Shown here piece by piece: positions 14,787 to 22,956 of a DNA stretch of 56,605 bases. The DNA lies in the NCBI GenBank assembly GCA_004556345.1, contig SFHQ01000007.1, positions 1 to 56,605 on the forward strand, given 5' to 3'. The position numbers and the translations under genes are program-made. Numbering within the stretch: position 1 is the first letter of the stretch; every line of letters starts with the position of its first letter. The notes under the pieces are model-generated. The model saw only the letters and a list, made by a program, of their open reading frames with translations, had not been told where the DNA came from and made no database searches. The stretch is from Clostridiales bacterium. GTDB taxonomy: Bacteria > Bacillota > Clostridia > Oscillospirales > Oscillospiraceae.

Positions 14787-14826
14787 AAGACCGCTCGGTG
14801 GGACGTGTTTCCCGCCGAGCGGTCTT
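14787..14826 (+). terminator. terminator of the thiolase gene
   Basis: Long stem AAGACCGCTCGG(T)GGGA / TCCCGCCGAGCGGTCTT, 32 bases after the stop. Confidence 0.88.
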
Positions 14827-14847
14827 TGCGATCCAAAGGCAGTTTGA

Positions 14848-14894
14848 GAAATTTAGTCAGTTACGATTTAGTAAATCGTAACTGACTAAATTTC
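14848..14894. repeat. 47-bp near-perfect palindrome
   Basis: Two 23-base arms (14848-14870 and 14872-14894) are exact reverse complements around a single G. The left arm begins GAAATTTAGTCAG and ends TTACGATTTA. It is AT-rich, lies between genes, and shares a 12-mer with the decayed palindrome at 417-443. It could be a small dispersed mobile repeat. It is too symmetric for an ordinary terminator and comes after one that already ends the thiolase transcript. Confidence 0.85.
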
Positions 14895-14977
14895 AGAATA
14901 TGAGTTTCTATATCAGTTTTAGATAATGTAACTATAAAAAATTCCTTATGATAGCACGAGCTAAGCATATTTCCTAC

Positions 14978-15006
14978 TTGACGGCGGGGGAAAATGGTGT
15001 TACACT
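14978..15006 (+). promoter_or_regulatory. promoter of the aromatic amino acid operon
   Basis: TTGACG (14978-14983), 17-base spacer and TACACT (15001-15006). The transcript would start near 15013 and carry about 245 bases of leader before aroF. Confidence 0.75.
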
Positions 15007-15042
15007 GTACCCGTTGAAATCCAGAAAGGATGGGCCTTTGCC

Positions 15043-15117
15043 ATGCAAGCTGCCAGCCTGTACAACTTCACCTTTACCTACTACTATTACTTTCCCTGCC
15101 ACAAGGAAATAAAGTAA
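15043..15117 (+). CDS. Phe/Tyr-rich leader peptide (attenuator)
   Basis: A 24-codon ORF. Residues 7-17 read YNFTFTYYYYF, i.e. five Tyr and three Phe in eleven codons. AAAGGA lies about 12 bases upstream of the ATG. The stop codon (15115-15117) lies only four bases before the antiterminator strand. This is the layout of a ribosome-mediated attenuation leader like E. coli pheL. Stalling for lack of charged tRNA-Tyr or tRNA-Phe would favour read-through into aroF. An overlapping ATG at 15030 in another frame has no proper spacing to a binding site. The peptide itself probably has no function after synthesis. Confidence 0.8.
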   Translation: MQAASLYNFTFTYYYYFPCHKEIK

Positions 15118-15121
15118 TGGT

Positions 15122-15206
15122 AATTTGTGCTGGATAAAATCCAAAGGCCATCTTCCATCGGAAGTATTTACACGCCACACAGATTCCGTTCTGTGGAGGC
15201 GTTTTT
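15122..15206 (+). terminator. attenuator: competing antiterminator and terminator before aroF
   Basis: Terminator: ACGCC and CACAG (15172-15176, 15178-15182) pair with CTGTG (15191-15195) and GGCGT (15198-15202), followed by TTTTTATTTT. Antiterminator: AATTTGTG(C)TGG (15122-15133) pairs with CCACACAGATT (15175-15185), 11 bp with one bulged C; it consumes the terminator's upstream arm. A third pairing, CCAGC plus ACAA inside the leader ORF (15053-15057, 15062-15065) with TTGTGCTGG, can block the antiterminator. These are exactly the alternatives needed for translation-coupled attenuation. Confidence 0.75.
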
Positions 15207-15258
15207 ATTTTGTCTTGCTATCACCACAGCGCGGAAGGATCGAAAGGAGATAACTACT

Positions 15259-16266
15259 ATGATCGTCGTTTTAAATCCGGGGGCATCCCCTGAGCGGACC
15301 CAACACCTCATCCACTGGCTGGAGGAGCAGAACTTAGGGGTTCACGTCTCCAAGGGAGAGTACCAGACCGTCCTGGGCCTGATTGGCAACACCAGCAAGG
15401 TCGATATGGAAATGCTGCAAAGCCTGGACATCGTCGATTCCGTGACACGGGTCTCCGACCCGTTCAAGGCGGTCAACCGCAAGTTCCACCCCGACGACTC
15501 CACCATCGTGGCCGGGCCTGCCTCCATCGGCGGCGGCCACTTCGGCCTCATTGCCGGCCCCTGCTCTGTGGAGACGGAGGAGCAGATCATTTATGTCGCC
15601 CAGCAGGTGAAGGCCGCCGGGGCCAACTTCCTGCGGGGCGGTGCGTTCAAGCCCCGTACTTCCCCCTATGACTTCCAGGGTCTGGGCGCCGAGGGCATCC
15701 GCCTGCTGCTGGAAGCCAAAAAGGCCACCGGCCTGCCCATTGTCACCGAGATCATGGACATCCGCAACCTGCCTCTGTTCGAGGAGGTGGACGTGATCCA
15801 GGTGGGCGCGAGAAACACCCAGAACTTCGACATGCTGAAGGAGCTGGGCAAGACCCAGAAGCCCATCCTGCTCAAGCGCGGCCTGGCCGGGACCATCAAG
15901 GAGCTGCTGATGAGCGCCGAGTACATCATGGCCAACGGCAACGAGAATGTCATTCTCTGTGAGCGCGGCATCCGTACCTATGAGTCTACTTACACCCGCA
16001 ACACCCTGGACCTGTCCGTGGTGCCCGTGCTGAAGGGCCTGACCCACCTGCCCGTGGTGGTAGACCCCAGCCACGCCACCGGTCACACCTACCTGGTGGA
16101 GCCGATGGCCATGGCCGCTGCCGCTGCCGGGGCCGACGGCATTATGATCGAGGTCCACAACGATCCTCCCCACGCCCTGTGCGATGGTGCCCAGTCCCTG
16201 ACCCCGGAGGAATTCAAACACACCGCAGGCCGCATCCTGCGGATCCGGGAGGCGATGAAGGAATGA
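15259..16266 (+). CDS. aroF: 3-deoxy-7-phosphoheptulonate (DAHP) synthase, AroA-I-beta type
   Basis: A 335-residue enzyme condensing PEP and erythrose 4-phosphate, the first committed step to aromatics. An N-terminal ferredoxin-like regulatory domain (about residues 1-70, MIVVLNPGASPERTQHLIHW) precedes the TIM-barrel (FGLIAGPCSVE, RGGAFKPRTSPYDFQG, KRGLAGTIKE, VVVDPSHATGH). Such N-terminal domains mediate feedback inhibition in homologues. I placed the start at 15259, where GAAAGGAG precedes the ATG; a longer in-frame reading would run back through the attenuator. It is the first gene of the operon and ends overlapping tyrA (ATGA). Confidence 0.95.
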   Translation: MIVVLNPGASPERTQHLIHWLEEQNLGVHVSKGEYQTVLGLIGNTSKVDMEMLQSLDIVDSVTRVSDPFKAVNRKFHPDDSTIVAGPASIGGGHFGLIAGPCSVETEEQIIYVAQQVKAAGANFLRGGAFKPRTSPYDFQGLGAEGIRLLLEAKKATGLPIVTEIMDIRNLPLFEEVDVIQVGARNTQNFDMLKELGKTQKPILLKRGLAGTIKELLMSAEYIMANGNENVILCERGIRTYESTYTRNTLDLSVVPVLKGLTHLPVVVDPSHATGHTYLVEPMAMAAAAAGADGIMIEVHNDPPHALCDGAQSLTPEEFKHTAGRILRIREAMKE

Positions 16267-17099
16267 CCGTCGGTATCATCGGCCTGGGCCTCATCGGAGG
16301 CTCGCTGGCCAAAGCCTTTCAGCGGGACGAGTCCGTGACCGTCCTGGGCTGGGACGCAGACCACTCCATCGTGGAGTTCGCCGAGATCGCCCAGGCCATC
16401 GACGGGGAACTCACCGACGAGAAACTCCAGGGCTTAGATCTGCTTCTGCTGGCCACCTACCCCGAAGCGGTGGTGGAGCACATGACCCGCCTGGCTCCGC
16501 TGCTGGACAAGACCACGCTGGTCATTGACTGCGCGGGCACCAAAGAGAAGGTCTGTGCAAGCGTCTTCCCCTTGGCCAAGCAGTATGGGTTTTCCTTCCT
16601 GGGCGGCCACCCTATGGCGGGCACCCATTTCTCCGGCTTTAAGTACAGCCGGGCGGATCTGTTCGACGGGGCCCCGATGGTCCTCGTCCCCCCGGCCTTT
16701 GACGACATCCGTTTGCTGGACCGGGCCAAGAAACTGCTGGAGCCGGTGGGCTTTGGGCGGGTGTCCATCACCTCCGCCCAGGAGCATGATAAGCGCATCG
16801 CCTTCACCTCCCAGATGGCCCACATCATCTCCAACGCCTACATCAAGAGCCCCACAGCCCGGCAGCACGACGGCTTCTCCGCCGGGAGCTACAAGGACCT
16901 GACCCGCGTGGCCTGGCTCAACCCCGACATGTGGGCGGAGCTGTTTCTGGAAAATCGGGAGAACCTGCTCTTCGAGCTGGGGACCCTGATCGAAGATTTG
17001 ACGAAGTATAAAGACGCCATTGAACGCAACGACTTCGGTACCCTCCGGCAGCTGCTGGACGACGGCCGCCGGATCAAAGAGGAGGTGGACGGGAAATGA
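16263..17099 (+). CDS. tyrA: prephenate dehydrogenase
   Basis: A 278-residue NAD(P)-dependent enzyme that converts prephenate to 4-hydroxyphenylpyruvate for tyrosine. The Rossmann motif GLGLIGGS is at residues 7-14. GGHPMAGTHFSG and HDKRIAFTSQMAH carry conserved substrate and catalytic residues. It has no ACT domain, unlike B. subtilis TyrA. The start overlaps the aroF stop and the end overlaps the aroB start, both by four bases. Confidence 0.93.
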   Translation: MTVGIIGLGLIGGSLAKAFQRDESVTVLGWDADHSIVEFAEIAQAIDGELTDEKLQGLDLLLLATYPEAVVEHMTRLAPLLDKTTLVIDCAGTKEKVCASVFPLAKQYGFSFLGGHPMAGTHFSGFKYSRADLFDGAPMVLVPPAFDDIRLLDRAKKLLEPVGFGRVSITSAQEHDKRIAFTSQMAHIISNAYIKSPTARQHDGFSAGSYKDLTRVAWLNPDMWAELFLENRENLLFELGTLIEDLTKYKDAIERNDFGTLRQLLDDGRRIKEEVDGK

Positions 17100-18154
17100 C
17101 CACCGTCACCGTAAAGGCTTCTCAAACGTATGACGTGAAGATCGGCCGGGGCCTGTTGGATACCCTGGGCGAAGAGGCCGCCCGCGCCTTTCAGGGCCGG
17201 ACCGTCTGCATCGTCTCCGATACCAACGTCGCTCCCCACTACCTCAGCCAGGCTACCCACAGCCTGGAGCGGGCGGGCTTTACCGTGCTGGCCTTCGTCT
17301 TCCCCGCCGGGGAGGAGCATAAGAACGGCCACACCTACCTCTCTCTGCTGGAATACCTGGCCCAGGAACATCTGACCCGCGCCGATGGATTGGTCGCCCT
17401 GGGCGGCGGGGTGGTCGGGGACCTGACGGGGTTTGCTGCCGCGACCTATCTGCGGGGGATCCCGTTCCTTCAGCTGCCCACGACGCTGCTGGCGGCGGTG
17501 GATGCCTCCGTGGGGGGCAAGACCGCCATCGACCTGGAACACGGCAAGAACCTGGCCGGGGCCTTTTACCAGCCCAAGGCCGTCCTGTGCGACTTGGATA
17601 CCTGGGCGACCCTGCCCGCCGACATTCTCTCGGACGGCTGCGCCGAGGTCATCAAGTACGGCATGATCGGGGACGCCGACCTGCTGGACACCCTGGCCCA
17701 AGGGGACTTCCGGGAGGACCCGGAGGAAGTGGTGGCCCGCTGCATCGCCCACAAGCGCGACCTGGTGGAGCAGGATGAATTTGACACCGGCAGCCGCCAG
17801 CTCCTGAACCTGGGCCACACCATCGGCCACGGCATCGAGGCCTGCTCCGGCTATCAGCTGGCCCACGGCAAGGCCGTGGCCATCGGCATGACGCTGGTGA
17901 CGCGGGCGGCCATTCATCTGGGCCTGTGCCCGGAGGCCACGCTGCCCAAGCTGGTCAATCTCCTGCGGGAGTATGGCCTGCCCACCGAGACGGACTACCC
18001 GGCGGCGGACCTGCTGGCCAAGATGCTTTCCGATAAAAAACGGGCGGGGGACACCATCTCCCTGGTGGTGCCCACCGGCTGGGGCAAGAGCCAGCTCTAT
18101 CCGGTGCCGGTGTCCCAGCTGCCCGTCTGGTTGGATCGGGGGTTGGGAAAATGA
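17096..18154 (+). CDS. aroB: 3-dehydroquinate synthase
   Basis: A 352-residue Zn- and NAD-dependent enzyme for step two of the shikimate pathway. Landmarks: PAGEEHKN, LGGGVVGDLTGFAAATYLRGI, QLPTTLLAAVDASVGGKTAID, the metal-site glutamate in CAEVIKYGMI, and LNLGHTIGHGIEA. Four-base ATGA overlaps join it to tyrA upstream and aroA downstream. Confidence 0.95.
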   Translation: MTTVTVKASQTYDVKIGRGLLDTLGEEAARAFQGRTVCIVSDTNVAPHYLSQATHSLERAGFTVLAFVFPAGEEHKNGHTYLSLLEYLAQEHLTRADGLVALGGGVVGDLTGFAAATYLRGIPFLQLPTTLLAAVDASVGGKTAIDLEHGKNLAGAFYQPKAVLCDLDTWATLPADILSDGCAEVIKYGMIGDADLLDTLAQGDFREDPEEVVARCIAHKRDLVEQDEFDTGSRQLLNLGHTIGHGIEACSGYQLAHGKAVAIGMTLVTRAAIHLGLCPEATLPKLVNLLREYGLPTETDYPAADLLAKMLSDKKRAGDTISLVVPTGWGKSQLYPVPVSQLPVWLDRGLGK

Positions 18155-19425
18155 CAGTTACGATCTTTCCCGGCGTTCCTCTGACGGTGACGCTGGATGC
18201 CATTCCCTCCAAATCCGCGGCGCACCGCCTGATGATCTGTGCGGCGCTGGCCGACGGCCCGACCATCATCACCTGCCCCCGGCGGTCCCAGGACATCGAC
18301 GCCACCCTCCGGTGTCTCACCGGCTTGGGCGCCTCCTTCCGGCCCCAAGGGAAGGGGTATCTGGTAACGCCTGCGGCCCAGGAAAACCGGGCGGACCACT
18401 GCCTGTTAGACTGCGGGGAGAGCGGGTCCACCCTCCGCTTCCTGCTGCCGGTGGCCGGGGCCTTGGGCGCCAACGCCACGTTCCAGCTGGCGGGCCGTCT
18501 GGCCCAGCGGCCCATGGCCCCCTTGCTCGAACAGCTGGAGGCCCACGGCTGTCAAACTTACTTAGACCCGGAGAAGAAGACCCTGTCTATCTCCGGCCAG
18601 CTCACCCCCGGAGCCTACCGCCTGCCGGGAGATGTTTCGTCTCAGTTCTTCACCGGCCTGCTCTTTGCGCTGCCACTGCTGGGGGAGGAGAGCATTTTGG
18701 AGATCGAGGGGGAACTGGAATCCGCCAGCTATCTTCAGCTCACCATCCAGGCCCTGGCCGCCTTTGGCGTGACGCCGGAGCGAATGGAGACGGGCTGGAT
18801 CGTCCGCCCCCAGGCCTACCGCACGCCCGGCCGGGCCATTGTGGAAGGGGACTGGTCCAACGCCGCCCCCTGGCTGTGCATGGGGGCCATAGACGGGGAC
18901 AGCGTCACCGTGAAGGGATTGGCCCCGGACTCCCAGCAAGGGGACAGGGCCGTCTGCCGGGTGCTGGGGGAGATGGGCGTGCCCATCCACCACACCGCAG
19001 ACCGTTACACCAGCCACCCGGGGCGGCTGCACCCCACCACCATCGACGCGCGGGACATCCCTGACCTGGTGCCTGTGCTGGCGGCGCTGGCCGCCTCGAT
19101 CCCAGGGACCACCATCATCACCGGCGCGGCCCGCCTGCGCCTGAAAGAATCCGACCGGCTGGTGACCACCGCCGCCACCCTGAACGCCTTGGGCGGCCAG
19201 GTGGCGGTGACAGACGACGGCCTTATCATCCAGGGCAAAGCCCATTTGCTGGGCGGGACGGTCGATGCGGCGGGGGACCACCGCATCGCCATGGCCGCGG
19301 CGGTCGCTGCCTGCGCTTGCAGCGAGCCGGTGGTCATCACCGGGGCGCAGGCGGTGGAGAAATCCTATCCCACCTTCTGGCACGATCTGCGGGCTTTGGG
19401 CAAACCGGTGGAAGAAGCCCCTTGA
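18151..19425 (+). CDS. aroA: 3-phosphoshikimate 1-carboxyvinyltransferase (EPSP synthase)
   Basis: A 424-residue enzyme joining PEP to shikimate 3-phosphate. The substrate-binding start is SKSAAHRLMICAALADG, and LDCGESGSTLRFLLPV follows. The catalytic Asp is in DIPDLVPVL, and RLKESDRL and DHRIAMA are conserved in the C-terminal domain. The usual KSxSHR motif reads KSAAHR, a modest variation found in clostridial members. Coupled to aroB by a four-base overlap. Confidence 0.95.
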   Translation: MTVTIFPGVPLTVTLDAIPSKSAAHRLMICAALADGPTIITCPRRSQDIDATLRCLTGLGASFRPQGKGYLVTPAAQENRADHCLLDCGESGSTLRFLLPVAGALGANATFQLAGRLAQRPMAPLLEQLEAHGCQTYLDPEKKTLSISGQLTPGAYRLPGDVSSQFFTGLLFALPLLGEESILEIEGELESASYLQLTIQALAAFGVTPERMETGWIVRPQAYRTPGRAIVEGDWSNAAPWLCMGAIDGDSVTVKGLAPDSQQGDRAVCRVLGEMGVPIHHTADRYTSHPGRLHPTTIDARDIPDLVPVLAALAASIPGTTIITGAARLRLKESDRLVTTAATLNALGGQVAVTDDGLIIQGKAHLLGGTVDAAGDHRIAMAAAVAACACSEPVVITGAQAVEKSYPTFWHDLRALGKPVEEAP

Positions 19426-19462
19426 CGGCAGGCCCAGGATATTTCATAATGAGGAGGACACC

Positions 19463-20566
19463 ATGAGCAGTGTGTTTCACGGAGCCATTACCGTCTCCAT
19501 TTTTGGCCAGTCCCACGCCCCCGGCATCGGGGTGGTCGTAGACGGCCTGCCTGCGGGGGAGAAGATCGACCTGGACGAATTGCAGGCGTTCCTGACCCGC
19601 CGGGCCCCCGGTACCGGCAGCTGGTCCACCCCGCGGAAAGAGGCGGACGCGCCGGAAATTTTATCCGGTCTGGCCGACGGCGTGACCTGCGGGGCCCCTT
19701 TGGCCGCCGTCATTCGGAATACCAACACCCGCTCGAAGGATTACTCCAACCTGCGGGACATCCCCCGGCCCGGCCACGCGGACTTTACCGCCCAACTAAA
19801 ATACGGCGGCTGGCAGGATGTGGCCGGCGGCGGGCATTTTTCCGGCCGCCTGACCGCGCCCCTGTGCATCGCCGGGGGGATCTGCAAGCAGATCCTGGCC
19901 CGGCGGGGCATCACCGTTGGGGCGCACATCGCGGGCATCGGCGGGATCCTGGATACCGCCTATGACCCGGTGAACGTGACGGCGGAAGACCTGCTGCTGA
20001 CGAGCAAGAAGCGCTTCCCCGTGCTGGACGATGCCGCCGGGGAGAAGATGCAGGCTGCCATTGAGCAGGCCCGGTCTGAATTGGACTCCCTGGGCGGCCT
20101 GATCGAGTGCGGCGTCACCGGCCTGCCGGTGGGCTTGGGTGACCCCATGCTGGACGGCATGGAAAATCGCATGGCCCGACTTGTCTTTGCCATCCCCGCT
20201 GTGAAGGGCGTGGAGTTCGGCGCGGGCTTTGCCGTGGCCGAGATGCGGGGGAGCGAGAACAACGACCCCTTTTATTACGACGGGGACACGGTCAAGACGA
20301 GGACCAACCACGCCGGAGGCATTTTAGGCGGGATCACGAACGGGATGCCGCTGGTGTTCCGGGCGGCGGTCAAGCCCACCCCCTCCATCGCCCGGGTCCA
20401 GGACAGCGTGAGCCTGTCCCAGGGCGTGGACACGAAACTGGAAATTCACGGCCGACACGACCCCTGCATCGTCCCGCGGGCGGTGCCGTGCGTGGAGGCC
20501 GCTGCTGCCATTGCGGTCTATGATGCGCTGCTGAGCCAGCAGGCGATCCAACAGAAGGAGAAATGA
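19463..20566 (+). CDS. aroC: chorismate synthase
   Basis: A 367-residue FMN-dependent enzyme producing chorismate. It starts MSSVFHGAITVSIFGQSHAPG, after GAGGAGG. FMN and substrate segments include GDMxx-type LGDPMLDGMENRM, DTVKTRTNHAGGILGGITNGMP and the C-terminal GRHDPCIVPRAVP. The N-terminal motif has GQSH where many orthologues have GESH. A 37-base gap separates it from aroA, the largest in the operon. Confidence 0.95.
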   Translation: MSSVFHGAITVSIFGQSHAPGIGVVVDGLPAGEKIDLDELQAFLTRRAPGTGSWSTPRKEADAPEILSGLADGVTCGAPLAAVIRNTNTRSKDYSNLRDIPRPGHADFTAQLKYGGWQDVAGGGHFSGRLTAPLCIAGGICKQILARRGITVGAHIAGIGGILDTAYDPVNVTAEDLLLTSKKRFPVLDDAAGEKMQAAIEQARSELDSLGGLIECGVTGLPVGLGDPMLDGMENRMARLVFAIPAVKGVEFGAGFAVAEMRGSENNDPFYYDGDTVKTRTNHAGGILGGITNGMPLVFRAAVKPTPSIARVQDSVSLSQGVDTKLEIHGRHDPCIVPRAVPCVEAAAAIAVYDALLSQQAIQQKEK

Positions 20567-20569
20567 GCT

Positions 20570-21715
20570 ATGAACTTAGAAGAACTGAGAGCGGAGATCG
20601 ACACCATCGACGACAACCTGCTGCAAGATTTCGCCCAGCGCATGAACGTGGTCGGGCAGATCGGCCTGGAGAAGAAGAGCGAGGGCCTGCCCACCCTGGA
20701 CCCCGCCCGCGAGCGGGAGAAGCTGGCCGACATCGTGACCAAGCTGCCCCCGGAGATGGAGCAGTATGGCTACACCCTGTGGTCCATGCTCTTTGAGATC
20801 AGCCGCAGCTATCAAAGCTCTCTCAACCCCCAGCCCTCCGCCCTGCGGAAGGACATCGAGCGGGCCATTGCCGACACCCAGCCCCTGTTCCCCCCCGCGG
20901 CCACCGTGGCTTGTCAGGGCGTGGAGGGCGCTTACTCCCAGCTGGCCTGCGAGAAGCTCTTCAAACACCCCCAGGTGATGTATTTCAAGACCTTCGAGAG
21001 CGTGTTCAGCGCCATTGAGAACGGCTTCTGCGACTATGCGGTGCTGCCCCTGGAAAACAGCACCGCCGGTTCTGTGAAAGAGATCTATGACCTGATGCTG
21101 AGCCACAGCAGCTTCAAGATCGTCCGCTCCACCCGGCTGAAGGTCGACCACAACCTGGTGGCCAAGAAGGGCACTAAGATGAGCGACATCAAGGAGATCT
21201 TCTCCCATCCCCAGGCCATCAGCCAGTGCGCCAAGTTCCTGGACGCCATGCCCGGCGTGAAGATCACCGCCTGCGAGAACACCGCCGCCGCCGCCGAGGC
21301 CGTGGCAAAGTCCGAGCGGACGGATGTGGCCGCCATCAGCTCTTACAACTGCGTGGATCTGTACGGCCTGGAGCGCCTGGCCGCGGACATCCAGGACCGC
21401 AGCAACAACTACACCCGCTTCATCTGCATCTCCAAGAAGCTGGAGATCTATCCCGGCGCGGACAAGACCTCTCTGATGCTGGTCCTGCCGCACCGCCCCG
21501 GTGCGCTGTATCAGATCCTGGGCCGCTTCTATGCCCTGGGTATGAACCTCATCAAACTGGAGAGCCGCCCGCTGCCGGACCGTGAGTTCGAGTTCATGTT
21601 CTATTTCGACCTGGAGACCTCGGTCTACTCCGACGAGTTCATTCGTCTGGTGGATGACCTAGACGCCATCTGCGAGGAGTTCCAGTATTTGGGCAGTTAT
21701 AGTGAGGTGATCTGA
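20570..21715 (+). CDS. pheA: bifunctional chorismate mutase / prephenate dehydratase
   Basis: A 381-residue P-protein. Residues 1-85 are an AroQ-type chorismate mutase (LEELRAEIDTIDDNLL, QRMNVVGQIGLEKK). The prephenate dehydratase domain spans about 105-285 (VEGAYSQLACEK, PLENSTAGSVKEIYDLM, and catalytic Thr in NNYTRFICIS). A C-terminal ACT domain carries GALYQILG and ESRPLP, the phenylalanine-binding motifs, so feedback inhibition by Phe is expected. Its stop overlaps the next start by one base (TGATG). Confidence 0.95.
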   Translation: MNLEELRAEIDTIDDNLLQDFAQRMNVVGQIGLEKKSEGLPTLDPAREREKLADIVTKLPPEMEQYGYTLWSMLFEISRSYQSSLNPQPSALRKDIERAIADTQPLFPPAATVACQGVEGAYSQLACEKLFKHPQVMYFKTFESVFSAIENGFCDYAVLPLENSTAGSVKEIYDLMLSHSSFKIVRSTRLKVDHNLVAKKGTKMSDIKEIFSHPQAISQCAKFLDAMPGVKITACENTAAAAEAVAKSERTDVAAISSYNCVDLYGLERLAADIQDRSNNYTRFICISKKLEIYPGADKTSLMLVLPHRPGALYQILGRFYALGMNLIKLESRPLPDREFEFMFYFDLETSVYSDEFIRLVDDLDAICEEFQYLGSYSEVI

Positions 21716-22956
21716 TGCGCTTTGGACTGTTGGGAGAGAAGCTCGGCCACAGCTATTCCCCGGAGCTGCATGCCTTTTTTGGCGATTACGAATACGAGCT
21801 GTTTGAAGTGGCCCCGGACCAGCTGGGGGACTTCATCCGGAACGGTGATTTTCAGGGCCTGAACATCACCATTCCCTATAAGACCACCATGCTGGCCCTG
21901 TGCGACGACCTGACCGAGGCCGCTGCCGCCATTGGCAGCGTGAACACCGTGGTGCGCCACCCGGACGGCAGCCTCTTCGGCGACAACACGGACGCGGCGG
22001 GCTTCGAGGGCCTGGTCTGGAAGAGCCGCATCAGCATCCGGGGGCGCAAGTGCCTGGTGCTTGGCTCCGGCGGGGCCAGTCTCTCGGTGCAGTATGTGCT
22101 GCACAAGCTGGGGGCGGGGGAGATCGTGGTGATCTCCCGGTCCGGCCCGGACAACTATGAGAACTTGGCCAAGCACGCCGACGCAGAAGTGATCGTGAAC
22201 ACCACCCCCGTGGGGATGTACCCAAACACCGCCGCTGCACCGGTGGACCTGCGCCGGTTCCCCCGGTGCCAGGGGGTGCTGGACCTCATCTATAACCCCG
22301 CCCGCACGGCGCTGATGCAGCAGGCTGAGGCCTTAAAGATCCCCAACATGGGTGGGCTGTTCATGCTGGCCGAGCAGGCCCGGTGCGCTGCCAGCGTCTT
22401 CACGGGCAAGGCCGTCCCCGCCATCAAGGCGGAGGAGGCCTGGAAGACCCTGGGCAGCCGGAAGGAAAACCGCATCCTCATCGGGATGCCCGGCTGCGGC
22501 AAGTCTACCGTGGGCAAGGCCCTGGCCGACCTGCTGGACCGGCCCTTTGTGGACTGCGACAGGGAGATGGAAAAGGTCATCGGGATGTCCGTGGCCGATT
22601 ACATCACGCGCTATGGAGAAGAGGCCTTCCGGGCGGAGGAGACGGCCATGCTGACCCAGCTGGGCAAGACCTCCGGGCTGGTCATCGCCACCGGCGGCGG
22701 GTGTGTCACCCGGCCGGAGAACTACCCCCGTCTGCACCAGAACGGGACGATGATCTTCCTGGAGCGGGAGCTGTCCAAGCTGCCCAAGAAGGGCCGCCCC
22801 CTCTCCCTGCGGGGGAGCTTGCAGGATATGTACACCATCCGCCTGCCCATGTACCGGCGCTTTGCCGACGTCACCGTGCCCAACGACGGGGCCCCGGAGA
22901 AGGTAGCCAAAGCTGTGGAGGAAGCCTATGAACGTATTAGTGATCAACGGGCCTAA
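21715..22956 (+). CDS. aroE-aroK: shikimate dehydrogenase - shikimate kinase fusion
   Basis: A 413-residue fusion of two consecutive pathway enzymes. Residues 1-245 are AroE: GEKLGHSYSPELHAFF, catalytic Lys in NITIPYKTTM, NTDAAGFEG, and NADP site VLGSGGASLSVQYVL. From about 252 begins AroK: P-loop LIGMPGCGKSTVGKAL, DCDREME, shikimate-binding Arg in EEAFRAEE, GGG in IATGGGCV, and RPL in KGRPLSL. All catalytic residues of both parts are visible, so both should be active. Fusion could channel shikimate. The 3' end overlaps aroQ by 29 bases. Confidence 0.93.
   Translation: MRFGLLGEKLGHSYSPELHAFFGDYEYELFEVAPDQLGDFIRNGDFQGLNITIPYKTTMLALCDDLTEAAAAIGSVNTVVRHPDGSLFGDNTDAAGFEGLVWKSRISIRGRKCLVLGSGGASLSVQYVLHKLGAGEIVVISRSGPDNYENLAKHADAEVIVNTTPVGMYPNTAAAPVDLRRFPRCQGVLDLIYNPARTALMQQAEALKIPNMGGLFMLAEQARCAASVFTGKAVPAIKAEEAWKTLGSRKENRILIGMPGCGKSTVGKALADLLDRPFVDCDREMEKVIGMSVADYITRYGEEAFRAEETAMLTQLGKTSGLVIATGGGCVTRPENYPRLHQNGTMIFLERELSKLPKKGRPLSLRGSLQDMYTIRLPMYRRFADVTVPNDGAPEKVAKAVEEAYERISDQRA

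Noticed and set aside
13469..14836. A 455-codon open frame antisense to the thiolase gene, and similarly long antisense frames over recA, rimO, obg, the ATPase and others.
   Set aside because: They mirror the GC-rich codon structure of the real genes, show low-complexity His/Gly/Val/Leu composition, lack binding sites and known domains.
15030..15117. An alternative leader ORF starting at the ATG at 15030, rich in leucine codons.
   Set aside because: Its start codon directly abuts the AAAGG sequence with no spacing, and the Tyr/Phe frame fits the downstream pathway far better.
14895..15258. A T-box leader for the aromatic operon.
   Set aside because: There is no T-box bulge sequence (AGGGTGGNACCGCG type) and no specifier stem; the leader-peptide architecture explains the region.
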